Source: JANJUB01 sp031386985 (GTDB taxonomy: Bacteria > Armatimonadota > Fimbriimonadia > Fimbriimonadales > Fimbriimonadaceae). From it: a DNA stretch of 64,000 nt. How positions within the stretch are numbered: the first letter of the stretch is position 1; each line of letters starts with the position of its first letter. The position numbers were made by a program, and so were the translations under genes. This document shows, in pieces, positions 42,344 through 50,842 of the stretch. The stretch lies in contig JANNCV010000005.1 of assembly GCA_031386985.1 (NCBI GenBank), positions 1-64,000 of the forward strand. The letters are read 5' to 3'. The notes under the pieces are model-generated. The model ran no database searches and was not told where the DNA came from. It worked only from the letters and a program-made list of their open reading frames with translations.

Positions 42344-42436
42344 CTATGCCGCTTGCGGCAGAGATTGGGAGCCGAACACGATGATCACGGGTTCGCAACC
42401 GGGAGTGCTCATCGTGCCGCGGTGCGAGCGGACCAT
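42344..42436 (-). pseudogene. C-terminal remnant of an FN3-like gene (paralogue of 46348-46983)
   Basis: Read on the minus strand, 30 codons give 'MVRSHRGTMSTPGCEPVIIV' then 'FGSQSLPQAA' and a stop. This matches the end of the gene at 46348-46983 ('MVRSQRGDQVSQGSEPVLIV' then 'FGTQNMSQAA'). An in-frame TAG sits directly before the Met codon and nothing else of the gene is found upstream, where the GVYG gene stops 13 bp away. It is the tail of a lost gene copy. Confidence 0.82.
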
Positions 42437-42448
42437 CTAGGTCGCGTT

Positions 42449-44002
42449 CTACTTCGCCTTCGGCTTGATTACCTTCTTCGCCCGCTCCGGATCGTAGTTC
42501 ATCCCGCGCTCGGGGCCGAGGCCGTAGAACTCGGGGTGTTGGTAGGTGCCACGTTCGAGGCCTTCCTTATCCACCTCCACGGGCGCGCCGCGCTTTTGAA
42601 CCCACAAGTCGTTGCGTACCGCCTTGACCTCCCACGAGACCTTGACGGACGGCTTGTTCGTGCGGATGACGAAACGGTTGTTGCGGACTTCCCGAACCAC
42701 CTTCGCCAGCACGAAGTCGTCACTGTCGTCAATCACGGTGAGTGTGTACCTCGGGTCTTTGTTGATCTCCTCGAAGTAGTCGGGGAGCGCGATGGTGGCG
42801 TAGCCCCTAGCGTCGGTGACCACGTTGCCGTTGTACACGTTCTGGGGCTCCGGCCCTTCGTGGGAGTAGTGGAGCAGGTACTTGTTCTCGGGGTCGAACG
42901 GATGGTCAATGCGGAATGTTTTTGTGCCGGAAGCACCGGAGCGGCCGAAAGCGTAGAGCCCATAGCCAGCACTTTGGGCTGTGCCTACCACGCCGAAGGT
43001 AGGGCCGCTGGCGGTGGCAAAGCCGTCGACGCCGCGCCCGCTCGGGCTGTTGCTCACGCCCGCAAGCCCTACGGTGACGCCGCTGGCGGCGGTGGCATGG
43101 CCCAGAACACCGATGCCGGACGAGCTGTCACTCCGCCCATACATGCCGTAGGTGGTGCCGCTGGAGGCAGGGGCCCAGCCATAGACGCCGGTCCCGCCCG
43201 TGCTGTAGCTCTGGCCGTACACACCGTAGCTGATGCCGCTGGTGGCGCCGGCCAGGCCGAGGACGCCAAGCCCGGACGTGCTAGAGCTCAGGCCGTACAC
43301 ACCGTAGGAGGAGCCCGTGCTGGCGGTAGCATAGCCGAGGACGCCATAGGAGCCGCCAGCCGTGGACGCGTTCTCGCCCCGGATGATGTGGGTGGCACTT
43401 GTTCCGCTGAGGGTCAGTGGGACAGGGATGGACTGCAAGAAAGCGGTGCTGTCCAAGCCGTCGAGCAGATTGGCGTTGACCCCGGTCAAGCCCGATCCGT
43501 TGCCCGAGAACACTCCCGTCGCAGAAACGTTGCCTTCGCCGAAAAGAGCGAATCCCCCTGGACTAAGATTTCGGCCATAGACCCCGTAGTTGAGGCCGGT
43601 CGTCGCATTCGATGACCCTTGGATTCCCTTTCCCGTCGGGCTGTTCGTGGTGAAAAACCCTCCCACCGTAAACCCGCTCGTGGCAACGGCGATTCCGGCG
43701 ATGCCTCTTCCGGTCGTGCTGAACGATTGGAAGAGACCGCCGTAAGTTACGCCGGAGGTAGCCGACGCATTCCCCAATACGCCGCGCCCGGATGTGCTCG
43801 CAGAGCGGAAGTCTCCGCCGAAAGCAATGCCAGTCGGCGTGCTTGAGTAGCCAACCATGATCCCCGCCTTCGCGGTGCCGGTTATATTCGAGTGCCCGGT
43901 CTGTGGAGTCCCGGGGGTTGTGGCTTGGAGGTTGACGGAGCCTTGGAAGGCAACGCCCGCGCCGACGACAGCGGTGGCGGCGAGTAAGAGTGATTTTTTC
44001 AT
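42449..44002 (-). CDS. Secreted GVYG-repeat protein, copy 1
   Basis: 517 residues. Signal peptide 'LLLAATAVVGAGVAFQG'. From residue ~30 to ~345 the protein is a run of ~22-residue Gly-rich units of the type 'GVYGLSSSTSGLGVLGLAGA', likely a beta-solenoid. Residues ~362-517 are a conserved C-terminal domain starting 'RIDHPFDPENKYLLHY', with 'YNGNVVTDARGYATIALPDY', 'RFVIRTNKPSVKVSWEV' and 'YQHPEFYGLGPERGMNYDPE'. I know this end-domain from uncharacterised secreted proteins of several bacterial phyla. The first ~100 codons and the leader are nearly identical to copy 2 at nucleotide level. Confidence 0.8.
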   Translation of the reverse strand: MKKSLLLAATAVVGAGVAFQGSVNLQATTPGTPQTGHSNITGTAKAGIMVGYSSTPTGIAFGGDFRSASTSGRGVLGNASATSGVTYGGLFQSFSTTGRGIAGIAVATSGFTVGGFFTTNSPTGKGIQGSSNATTGLNYGVYGRNLSPGGFALFGEGNVSATGVFSGNGSGLTGVNANLLDGLDSTAFLQSIPVPLTLSGTSATHIIRGENASTAGGSYGVLGYATASTGSSYGVYGLSSSTSGLGVLGLAGATSGISYGVYGQSYSTGGTGVYGWAPASSGTTYGMYGRSDSSSGIGVLGHATAASGVTVGLAGVSNSPSGRGVDGFATASGPTFGVVGTAQSAGYGLYAFGRSGASGTKTFRIDHPFDPENKYLLHYSHEGPEPQNVYNGNVVTDARGYATIALPDYFEEINKDPRYTLTVIDDSDDFVLAKVVREVRNNRFVIRTNKPSVKVSWEVKAVRNDLWVQKRGAPVEVDKEGLERGTYQHPEFYGLGPERGMNYDPERAKKVIKPKAK

Positions 44003-44031
44003 AAGTTCCTCTGTGGAACTTGTATCTTATC
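44003..44031 (-). promoter_or_regulatory. Conserved hairpin leader and -10-like motif of GVYG copy 1
   Basis: On the minus strand: TAAGAT, then a palindrome AAGTTCC / GGAACTT whose loop and 3' arm contain the ribosome-binding AGAGGAA, ending at the ATG. The same arrangement precedes copies 2 and 3. The hairpin could mask the ribosome site. Confidence 0.6.
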
Positions 44032-44062
44032 ACAGCTTTGGCGTAAATGAAGCTGAATAAAG

Positions 44063-44088
44063 CAAAAACCCCGCTTAGGAGGCGGGGT
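44063..44088 (-). terminator. Rho-independent terminator of GVYG copy 2
   Basis: Minus strand stem CCCCGC / GCGGGG around a short loop, followed by TTTTTGC. Placed directly after the stop at 44111. Confidence 0.85.
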
Positions 44089-44110
44089 GTTTGTCGTTGT
44101 TAGGGGGCGG

Positions 44111-46099
44111 CTACTTTGCCTTCGGCTTGATCGGCCTCTTCTCCCGCTGCGGATCGTAGTTCATTCCGCGCTCTGGGCCGAGGTTGTAGAGCTCGGGATG
44201 TTGGTATTTGCCTTTCTCAACCCCCTGCTTGTCTTCCACCTCCTTTGGCGGATTCCGGCGAACCCACAGATCGTTGCGGTCGGCATCAACTCGCCACGAA
44301 ACCTCGACCTTTGGAGCGCTGGTTCGAATCAAGAAGCGGCCATCCTTGATCTTCAGTGCAACTTTTGCAATCACAAAGTCATCCGTGTTCTTGCCATCCA
44401 CCACCGTCAGTTGGTATTTGAAGTTCGCGTTGATCTCGGCAAAGTAATCGGGAAGCTCCACCCAGGCGTAGCCCTTGGCGTCGGTAACCACATTCCCAAC
44501 ATAGAAGTTCTGGGGCACCGGGCTCTCGGTTGCGTAGTGGAGGAGATACTTGTTCTCGGGATCGAACGGGTGGTCGATGCGGAAGGCTTTGATCGACGCC
44601 CCGATCCGCCCAGTGGCAAAGATGCCCCACCCGCTCGGGCTGACGCTCTGCCCCAACACGCCGTAAGTCGGGCCGCTGCCGGCACCGGCATAGCCGGAGA
44701 CCGCGCGCCCGGACGTACTGAGGCTATCAAAGCGGCCGCCGTAAGTGATGCCGCTGCTGGCGGAAACACCGTAGACGCCTGCGGCACCCTCGGACGTGCT
44801 GGAAGTTGTGCCTTGGACGCCGAAGGTGATGCCGGTGGAGGCGGAGGCCCAGCCGTGGACGCCGCGCCCGTCCGTGCCGGAAGCGGTGCCACGAACGCCT
44901 AAGCCGAACTCACCGGTCGCTGTGCCTATCACTCCATCGTAGCCGTTGCCTAGGACGCCGACGAAGCCACCGCTACCGTAAACCCCGGTTCCAGAGCTGC
45001 TGTTGCTCTGGCCGTACACGCCGCGCCCGGTTGAGCTGCTGCCGTAGACGCCCGCCCCTTCCGGGCTGACACCCCGGCCTTGCACGCCGTAGTTGGCGCC
45101 GGTGTTCGCGATGGACTCGCCGTAGACACCGCGCCCGGACGGGCTGACACTCAGGCCGTACACGCCGGAGGTGAAACCGCTTCCGGCGCCGGCCTGGCCG
45201 TAAACGCCGCGCCCGGAATCGCTGTAACTCTCCCCATACACACCGTTGGTGACGCCGGTGCCAGCACGGACCTCGCCGAAGACGCCGCGCCCTTCCGTGC
45301 TGTCGCTCCGGCCGAACACGCCGTTGGTCACGCCCGCGCCACTAGAGGTGACCCCGACCACGCCGCTCCCATCCGGGCTCTGGGTCCGGCCGAGCACCCC
45401 GAAGACCTCTCCGCTGGCGGCGGTGGACTGGCCGGAGATGCCGACGGCGCCAGGGAACGCCGAGGCGTTCACCCCGCTGATGATGTGGGTGTCACTCGTC
45501 CCGCTGAGCGTGAGCGGCACGGGGATGGACTGCAGGAACGCGGACGAACTGAGTCCGCCCAGCAGAGCGGCGTTCACGCTTGTCAGCCCTGACCCGTTGC
45601 CCGAAATGACCCCGCTCGCCGCCATGTTGCCGTCGGAGAAAACGCCATAACCACTAGGACTGGTGGCCCTACCATAAACGCCGTAAGTTGTTCCAGACGC
45701 GGCGGTGGCTTGACCGTAAACTCCAAAACCCGCAACGCTAAGGCTTGAGAAGAATCCGCCGTAAGTGTTACCCGTCGCATTCTGAGCAATCCCCGCGACG
45801 CCTCTTCCGGCGTTGCTAAAGGATTGGAACAATCCGCCGTAGGTTGCACCCGTGGTTGCGGACGCATTCCCCAATACGCCGCGCCCGGATGTGCTCGCAG
45901 AGCGGAAGTCCCCGCCAAAGGCGATACCGGTGGGCGTACTTGAATATCCAACCATGATCCCCGCCTTCGCGGTGCCCGTGACATTCAAGTGCCCGGTCTG
46001 GGGAGTCCCGGGGGTGGTGGGTTGTAGGTTGACTGAGCCTTGGAAGGCAACGCCCGCGCCGACGACGGCGGTGGCGGCGAGTAAGAGTGATTTTTTCAT
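44111..46099 (-). CDS. Secreted GVYG-repeat protein, copy 2
   Basis: 662 residues. Same plan as copy 1: signal peptide, 'VNLQPTTPGTPQTGHLNVTG', then a longer repeat region (~30-490) with units such as 'SDSTEGRGVFGEVRAGTGVT' and a short degenerate unit 'SSSTGRGVYGQSNS', and the C-terminal domain from residue ~506 ('RIDHPFDPENKYLLHYATES'). The repeat number exceeds that of copy 1 by about six units, so the genes differ mainly by repeat gain or loss. Surface exposure is inferred. Confidence 0.8.
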   Translation of the reverse strand: MKKSLLLAATAVVGAGVAFQGSVNLQPTTPGTPQTGHLNVTGTAKAGIMVGYSSTPTGIAFGGDFRSASTSGRGVLGNASATTGATYGGLFQSFSNAGRGVAGIAQNATGNTYGGFFSSLSVAGFGVYGQATAASGTTYGVYGRATSPSGYGVFSDGNMAASGVISGNGSGLTSVNAALLGGLSSSAFLQSIPVPLTLSGTSDTHIISGVNASAFPGAVGISGQSTAASGEVFGVLGRTQSPDGSGVVGVTSSGAGVTNGVFGRSDSTEGRGVFGEVRAGTGVTNGVYGESYSDSGRGVYGQAGAGSGFTSGVYGLSVSPSGRGVYGESIANTGANYGVQGRGVSPEGAGVYGSSSTGRGVYGQSNSSSGTGVYGSGGFVGVLGNGYDGVIGTATGEFGLGVRGTASGTDGRGVHGWASASTGITFGVQGTTSSTSEGAAGVYGVSASSGITYGGRFDSLSTSGRAVSGYAGAGSGPTYGVLGQSVSPSGWGIFATGRIGASIKAFRIDHPFDPENKYLLHYATESPVPQNFYVGNVVTDAKGYAWVELPDYFAEINANFKYQLTVVDGKNTDDFVIAKVALKIKDGRFLIRTSAPKVEVSWRVDADRNDLWVRRNPPKEVEDKQGVEKGKYQHPELYNLGPERGMNYDPQREKRPIKPKAK

Positions 46100-46127
46100 T
46101 AGTTCCTCGGTGGAACTTGTATCTTAT
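46100..46127 (-). promoter_or_regulatory. Conserved hairpin leader of GVYG copy 2
   Basis: Minus strand: TAAGAT, then AAGTTCC / GGAACT with the ribosome site CGAGGAA in the 3' arm. Nearly identical to the leader at 44003-44031. Confidence 0.6.
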
Positions 46128-46284
46128 CACACGTTTGGCTAATGAGCGAAGACATTCGGCGCAGAGGGCGGGTTCTGGGAACAATCGAAGCTCGTTGGCT
46201 GTCACACGTCCGGGCCAAAGGCACCTCTCCCGTTCCGGCGGTCCAACCTAACGGCTTCTAGCCAACCGTCCGAGCTCAAAACAA

Positions 46285-46311
46285 ATAAAAAAACCCCGCC
46301 GGTGGGCGGGG
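46285..46311 (-). terminator. Rho-independent terminator of the FN3-like gene
   Basis: Minus strand stem CCCCGCC / GGCGGGG followed by TTTTTTTTATTT, 37 bp after the stop of 46348-46983. The rest of 46128-46284 contains no feature I recognise. Confidence 0.9.
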
Positions 46312-46347
46312 AGGGGAGTTCCTCTATCTCGGGATAGAAGAGCGTTG

Positions 46348-46983
46348 CTAGGCTGCTTGCGACATGTTCTGCGTGCCGAACACGATGAGTACGGGCTCGG
46401 AGCCTTGCGAAACTTGGTCGCCGCGTTGCGAGCGGACCATGTAGGTGGCGCTGGTGGTGCCCGCCGTTAGCGTTCCATCAATGAACTGCTTCTTCGCCGT
46501 CGAACCGATTTGCGTCCAAGCTTGGGTGGAAAGCCTTCGCCATACGGTGAAGAACTGGGCATTTCGAACGGTGCCCTTCCAAGTGATCTGGATGGTGCCG
46601 TCGTTGCGCAAATGGGCGGCTACGTCGGTAACATCGGTAGGGGGACCGGCGGGGCTGGGCAGAGCGGGTGAAGGAATCTCGGCCAGAGCATAAATCTCGG
46701 TCGGATCATCATTCGACTCAGCCTTAGCCTTAATGGCGGCCAAGCACTCGGCCGAGACCGCTCGGAAAGTTGCCCAAGCTGAATCCGAGAGTTCGAATTT
46801 CGCTCTGGCGACGTTTCGAGCCGCATTGGCCGTGTTGATGGATGCATTGAGGGCGTTAGCTGCGGCAATATAAGCCGTAGATTGCGCCGCCGACATACCA
46901 ATCGGGGCCGGGGTCGAAAAGGGCGTCAAGTGTGCTTGTCCCCAAGCGTTGGCGCCATTTTTTGTATTTGGTACGATTCCCAT
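46348..46983 (-). CDS. FN3-like small protein with a very strong ribosome site
   Basis: 211 residues from ATG 46983, chosen because GGAGGTGATC, a full match to the 16S anti-Shine-Dalgarno, lies just before it. The N-terminal third is Ala/Asn-rich helical ('AANALNASINTANAARNVAR'). The C-terminal ~90 residues form an FN3-like domain ('GTIQITWKGTVRNAQFFTVW', 'TTSATYMVRSQRGDQV'). No signal peptide. Its C-terminus has a duplicated remnant at 42344-42436, so more copies once existed in this island. Function unknown. Confidence 0.72.
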   Translation of the reverse strand: MGIVPNTKNGANAWGQAHLTPFSTPAPIGMSAAQSTAYIAAANALNASINTANAARNVARAKFELSDSAWATFRAVSAECLAAIKAKAESNDDPTEIYALAEIPSPALPSPAGPPTDVTDVAAHLRNDGTIQITWKGTVRNAQFFTVWRRLSTQAWTQIGSTAKKQFIDGTLTAGTTSATYMVRSQRGDQVSQGSEPVLIVFGTQNMSQAA

Positions 46984-47129
46984 GAGATCACCTCCGTGGG
47001 GCCTCAGCGCTGTTCTTTTCCTTTTCACGATTGAAAGAAGACGACTTCGATCTGCGACATTAAAGTTATCGGCTATCCCGGTAATTTTCTTAGGGTATTT
47101 CTAAGAAAAGTGCCGCTCAGACTCTAAAT

Positions 47130-47339
47130 TATTCGAATCGGGCTCTCTGCGATTCGCGAAATTGTTTGTGTGATTCGAATAATTGTCCCCGCGATTCGCG
47201 AAACTGTCTGTGCGATTCGAATAATTGTCAGCGCGATCCGAATCATAACTCTTGTGATTCGCGAAATTGTTACGACGATTCGACTCATAACCCGTGCGAT
47301 TCCCGAAATTGTCTGTCCGATTAGCGAAACACTCAATCA
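47130..47339. repeat. 21-bp tandem repeat array, ten units
   Basis: Period exactly 21 bp from 47151 (nine units plus one degenerate unit before it). Consensus GATTCGCGAAATTGTCTGTGC, with two alternating types (TTCGCGAA and TTCGAATA). Read on the minus strand it keeps a 7-codon frame (NRTDNFA-like) inside an open frame of 138 codons, so a low-complexity peptide is possible but not shown. Units 5-9 recur at 51392-51496. Confidence 0.92.
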
Positions 47340-47365
47340 GCAGGTGTAAACCTAAAGCCCGACGA

Positions 47366-47475
47366 TGAATACAACAGCGCCACACACCCAGGGGGATTGT
47401 ATGGCACGAAGTGCGCGTAGCTAGCTCAAAGTCGGCAGGAGAGCGTATGGCGCGAGGACGCGTAGCTGCCTTAAA
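47366..47475 (+). repeat. Intergenic repeat fragment related to the 172-bp elements
   Basis: Contains ACAGCGCCACAC, a tandem pair of the end motif (TATGGCACGAAGTGCGCGTAG and TATGGCGCGAGGACGCGTAG) and, at 47444-47456, CGTATGGCGCGAG, the exact reverse complement of the left end of the 172-bp elements. It abuts the stop of the HEPN-like gene. Confidence 0.75.
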
Positions 47476-48289
47476 GTCCGTCGATCTGCCGAACAGACTC
47501 CTTGCACCACCAGTCAAGGTAGCTGCCGATCAGCCAGCTTACGTCATTGCCTAAGGTCGTGACCCTGTATGTTGGTAACGAAGTGGTCAGTTCCTGGGCG
47601 TTCATCGCTGGCGTGAAGAGGATGTCGCCACTTCCGTCTTCCTCAATGACGTGGGCGTAGTAGTAGCGTTCGTGGATCGCGCTGTTCCGATGATCAATGA
47701 TTTCTTCCAACCTCGATTTGACCAAGCCGGACTGATCGCGAAGCCAAGTTCGGACCTGTCCGGCATGGATGTGCGTGCGCCGCCTACCCCGTTGCGGTAT
47801 TCCGGGCCAGAGCTGGGGGGACCGCTCGTTAAGTCGTATAGTGATTCGCGCCATTCGATCTTCCACGCCTGCTGCAAGAGCGATAATGGTGATGAAATGG
47901 ATGGACAGTTCGCGCTCCATCCTGAGTGCCTCCCCTCCCCTAACTGCGTAGTGGTCATCGAAGGGAGTCGCATCAAAGCGCTCGCTCGGTACGTATTCGC
48001 CGGTCCTCTTTGCAAGTGCGTGAAACTCGTTGGCTAAGGCGCCCATCTTCCGATGGGTATGGCGAAGGTCCACTTCAAGTTGCTCAAGGTCGGCCATGTC
48101 AGTCGAATCGAGGTTTCTGAACTTGAGAAACTCCGCGACTCTACGACCCTCAGTAAAGCAAATGGTGCAAAAATTTGCGGTGCCGGGATCGAGCGTGTAA
48201 TAGTAAGCTCTTCGCACGGCTCTAGTGTACTTAGCAGTTTGAAAATTTCGAGGCTTCAACCTCCAAACGTCGTTCTCCTCGAATGACAT
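47471..48289 (-). CDS. HEPN-like protein B of a two-gene pair
   Basis: 272 residues, cytoplasmic, mostly helical. The motif 'EEIIDHRNSAIHERYYY' contains R-N-x3-H, the canonical catalytic motif of HEPN-domain RNases (R, then N/D/H, then three residues, then H). It starts at ATG 48289, inside the end of the upstream gene (59-bp overlap), so the two are co-translated. I recognise no close family. An alternative is a housekeeping helical protein with a chance motif. The C-terminus ends in a Trp-rich helix ('WLIGSYLDWWCKESVRQ'). Confidence 0.7.
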   Translation of the reverse strand: MSFEENDVWRLKPRNFQTAKYTRAVRRAYYYTLDPGTANFCTICFTEGRRVAEFLKFRNLDSTDMADLEQLEVDLRHTHRKMGALANEFHALAKRTGEYVPSERFDATPFDDHYAVRGGEALRMERELSIHFITIIALAAGVEDRMARITIRLNERSPQLWPGIPQRGRRRTHIHAGQVRTWLRDQSGLVKSRLEEIIDHRNSAIHERYYYAHVIEEDGSGDILFTPAMNAQELTTSLPTYRVTTLGNDVSWLIGSYLDWWCKESVRQIDGL

Positions 48290-49193
48290 CTGGGTTCACT
48301 GGTGGGAACCATTGAGGGTTGGTCGCCCAATACGCTTTAGTCGTATCGTCGTCAACGAAGTGATTGAGCAAAGCCGCGTCGGAAAGGATGCGGCGGTAGA
48401 CCTCTTTGCAAATGATCTCCGCGTCTGAGCATCTTGCGACGATCCGATCTTCAGCCTGCTTCGCCGTCTCATTTGGCTTAACCAGATCCGAGAATGCCTT
48501 GACGTGCGCGACATTGCTTCGGATATCGTAAAGATCTTCAAGTAACTCTTTATTTGGCGATGATTTACCTATCATCACTTGCGCTTTCTCAACGAACGAC
48601 GGTTTACCCTCATGTTTCTGACCGGCTTGTGTCGCTTCCAGGGCACGCGCAAAGAAGAACGCCCGGTCATCACAGGACCGCTCGGCAAGCCCCGAGCATA
48701 TGGAAACCAAACCCTTCCTGAACCTCCTAAAGTCCTTAGAAAGGATCCGATCAATCCCCACAAGAACGGACTCCGCTTGCGATATTCGTGATCGGTCAAC
48801 AAGGGTATAGGGTTGGCCATCGGTTTGCATCCACGGCCCGGCCTCGGAGTAACGCCTTAGATTCTCTTCCCCGTCCACGACCGATGAGCTTAAGATGACC
48901 GGTGCGGAATTAAAACGAACGCCGGTGAGCATCAACGACATTGTGAATCGCCATGCGCGCTCGACCAGTTGGCTATGCTCCTGGTCGAGAATATTTGGCT
49001 TTTCAGACTCCATCGATGCGACGATTAAAAGGTCGCACTCATGTAACTGCTCCAACTTCCACTTGCCCAGTCCTTCAACCCAAAAGGGAGAGTCAATCGT
49101 TACATCGCGGCGCAACTCGATGCCAGACCCGAGTTCTATGGGTAGCTCCAACTGGAGAAAGGGTAGCTGCAGACCGACGTAGCCGCATTTCAT
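48231..49193 (-). CDS. HEPN-like (Apea-type) protein A of a two-gene pair
   Basis: 320 residues from ATG 49193; earlier in-frame starts fall within an intergenic repeat. The C-terminal part 'LLEDLYDIRSNVAHVKAF' followed by 'DAEIICKEVYRRILSD' matches the layout of Apea-like HEPN domains (L-Y-x-x-R-S-x-x-x-H). The motif is R-S-x3-H, with Ser at the usually polar position, so activity is less certain than for protein B. The N-terminal ~200 residues look like a sensor or adaptor region. Together with protein B it resembles small defence pairs; this is inference. Confidence 0.68.
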   Translation of the reverse strand: MKCGYVGLQLPFLQLELPIELGSGIELRRDVTIDSPFWVEGLGKWKLEQLHECDLLIVASMESEKPNILDQEHSQLVERAWRFTMSLMLTGVRFNSAPVILSSSVVDGEENLRRYSEAGPWMQTDGQPYTLVDRSRISQAESVLVGIDRILSKDFRRFRKGLVSICSGLAERSCDDRAFFFARALEATQAGQKHEGKPSFVEKAQVMIGKSSPNKELLEDLYDIRSNVAHVKAFSDLVKPNETAKQAEDRIVARCSDAEIICKEVYRRILSDAALLNHFVDDDTTKAYWATNPQWFPPVNPDVIRGERRLEVEASKFSNC

Positions 49194-49231
49194 CTGTTGA
49201 TCGATTCTAGCATTCAGTGAGCTACGCGCAC

Positions 49232-49403
49232 CTCGCGCCATACGACGCCCCTTGGCCGTATGGCGCAGCTTGGAATCATTGGGAGTAAACTCGCATCGGG
49301 CAAAGCCGTTCGGATGAATTGGAAATGAAAGCTGATTACGACAGCGCCACACGTGAGCCGCGTGCCGGGACAATCCGGTCGGCACGAGAGCGTATGGAGC
49401 GAG
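49232..49403. repeat. 172-bp MITE-like element, copy 1
   Basis: Ends CTCGCGCCATACG and CGTATGGAGCGAG, an imperfect 13-bp terminal inverted repeat that extends outward with AGCTACGCG. Internal hairpins: CGCCATACG / CGTATGGCG and CGTGCCG / CGGCACG. Same length as the copy at 50922-51093. It encodes no protein. No target-site duplication seen. Confidence 0.85.
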
Positions 49404-49522
49404 GGACCGTAAGGCTCCCCAAGCATTTGTGAGAGAGGAACAGGCACATTCAGCAGTGGCTAACGCCGCTCCAACGCCCCATCGCCCACTCCGGCACCCG
49501 CTCGTCTCTCCCAGTTCCGGGC

Positions 49523-50842
49523 CTACCGCGGGCCTGCGGCGATGAAGGTGAAGCCCGTATCGAGCTTTGCTCCTGCGACATTGAAATTGATGATCCGAAC
49601 GATTGACGTTGAGACGGAGGCGATGACCACGACTTCTGGGGCAGTTACAGCACCCGACGTCGCCGTCACGACCGGGATATCGGCAAACGGCGTCGTGAAA
49701 GTGATTGTGTAGTCACCGATCGCCTCACCGGCCGTGCGTGCAATCGTCCAGCCCGTTCCGTGGGTGGCCGTCAAATTGTTAGTTCTCCCACGGATTATCC
49801 GGAGATTTTCACCCCCCTCGCTGGCCACGGCGTCGAACTCTCCCGTTGGGCCAAGCCTAATGTCGCCGCGGACATCGAGCTTTGCGGTTGGAGAGGTCGT
49901 GCCGATTCCGACGCCGTTATCATCAATGCGCATTCTCTCGGATCCGTTTGTTGTAAATCCCAAGACGCCGGACCCCTCCTTAAACAGCCCGGTGTTGGGA
50001 TCATTGAGAAAGGACAGCGCTGGCACCAGGCTACTTCCGTTAGAGAGGAGCACTGGACTTGAGAAGATGTTCAAAGCAGTGAACGTGTTCGCTGCATTCT
50101 TCAAGGGCACGTTGCTCGAAAGGCGAGCATCGGCAAGCGTGCCCGAGGCGAGGTTGGAAGCACTCAGGCCTGTCAGCTGGAAGCCATTGCCAAAGAAAGT
50201 GTTCGCAGGGTTGCTAAAGTTGTTCTGCCCTGTCCAGGCGTTCAGACTGTTCAACAGTCCGACATTGCCGGAAAGCCGCGCATCGGCGACATTGCCTGTC
50301 GCAAGATTGGTTGCGTTCAGGGCCGTCAGTCCCGAGCCGTTGCCAGAGATGATGCCCTCGGCGTGCATGTTGCCTTCGCTATAAACGCCAAACCCATCCG
50401 GGCTCACGGCTTTGCCTTTTACGCCAAAGTTCACTCCCGTCGTGGCTCTGGCTTGGCCGAAGATGCCGTTGCCGATGATCGAGTCTGAAGTAAAGAACCC
50501 GCCGAAGTTCGTGCCGTTCGTAGCGGCGGCAATACCGCCGACGGCTCGGCCCTGGGCGCTGAAGGTTTGGAACAGCCCCCCAAAGTTCGGCCCCGTTGTT
50601 GCGCTTGCATTCCCCAGAATCGCCCGCCCATTCGGGCTGGCGGTGCGAAAGTCTCCGGCGATGACTTGGCCGGTGGGAACGGTCGAGTTGGCAACGAACT
50701 GCCCGGCTTTCGAGGTGCCGGAGATGTTCGAGTGCCCGACTTGCAAAGTGCCGGGGGTGGTGGCTTGTAGGTTGACGGAGCCTTGGAAGGCGACAGTGCC
50801 ACCGATGGCAGCGATTGATGTGAGTAAAGCGTATCGTTTCAT
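49523..50842 (-). CDS. Secreted GVYG-family protein with a different C-terminus, copy 3
   Basis: 439 residues. The signal peptide and the first ~170 residues follow the GVYG family ('VNLQATTPGTLQVGHSNISG', 'GDFRTASPNGRAILGNASAT'). It then has coiled or repeat units 'LNATNLATGNVADARLSGNV'. The end differs from the other copies: it ends 'YTITFTTPFADIPVVTATSG' and 'NFNVAGAKLDTGFTFIAAGP', like receptor-binding tips of phage tail fibres (gp53-like). It therefore has the same stalk and another head. Confidence 0.78.
   Translation of the reverse strand: MKRYALLTSIAAIGGTVAFQGSVNLQATTPGTLQVGHSNISGTSKAGQFVANSTVPTGQVIAGDFRTASPNGRAILGNASATTGPNFGGLFQTFSAQGRAVGGIAAATNGTNFGGFFTSDSIIGNGIFGQARATTGVNFGVKGKAVSPDGFGVYSEGNMHAEGIISGNGSGLTALNATNLATGNVADARLSGNVGLLNSLNAWTGQNNFSNPANTFFGNGFQLTGLSASNLASGTLADARLSSNVPLKNAANTFTALNIFSSPVLLSNGSSLVPALSFLNDPNTGLFKEGSGVLGFTTNGSERMRIDDNGVGIGTTSPTAKLDVRGDIRLGPTGEFDAVASEGGENLRIIRGRTNNLTATHGTGWTIARTAGEAIGDYTITFTTPFADIPVVTATSGAVTAPEVVVIASVSTSIVRIINFNVAGAKLDTGFTFIAAGPR

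Noticed and set aside
42317..43615. 432-codon plus-strand ORF opposite GVYG copy 1 (similar ones at 44087-44902 and 45080-45592)
   Set aside because: They lie antisense to repeat-rich secreted genes. The periodic Gly/Ser/Ala codons keep the other strand free of stops; the translated products are low-complexity Ala/Gly/Val/Asp-rich strings without a start signal or family.
47130..47339. CRISPR array
   Set aside because: The units are contiguous 21-mers with no spacers of constant length, and no cas genes are nearby.
49194..49385. N-terminal extension of HEPN-like protein A
   Set aside because: These codons fall largely within the 172-bp repeat element, so the extra 64 residues come from repeat DNA.
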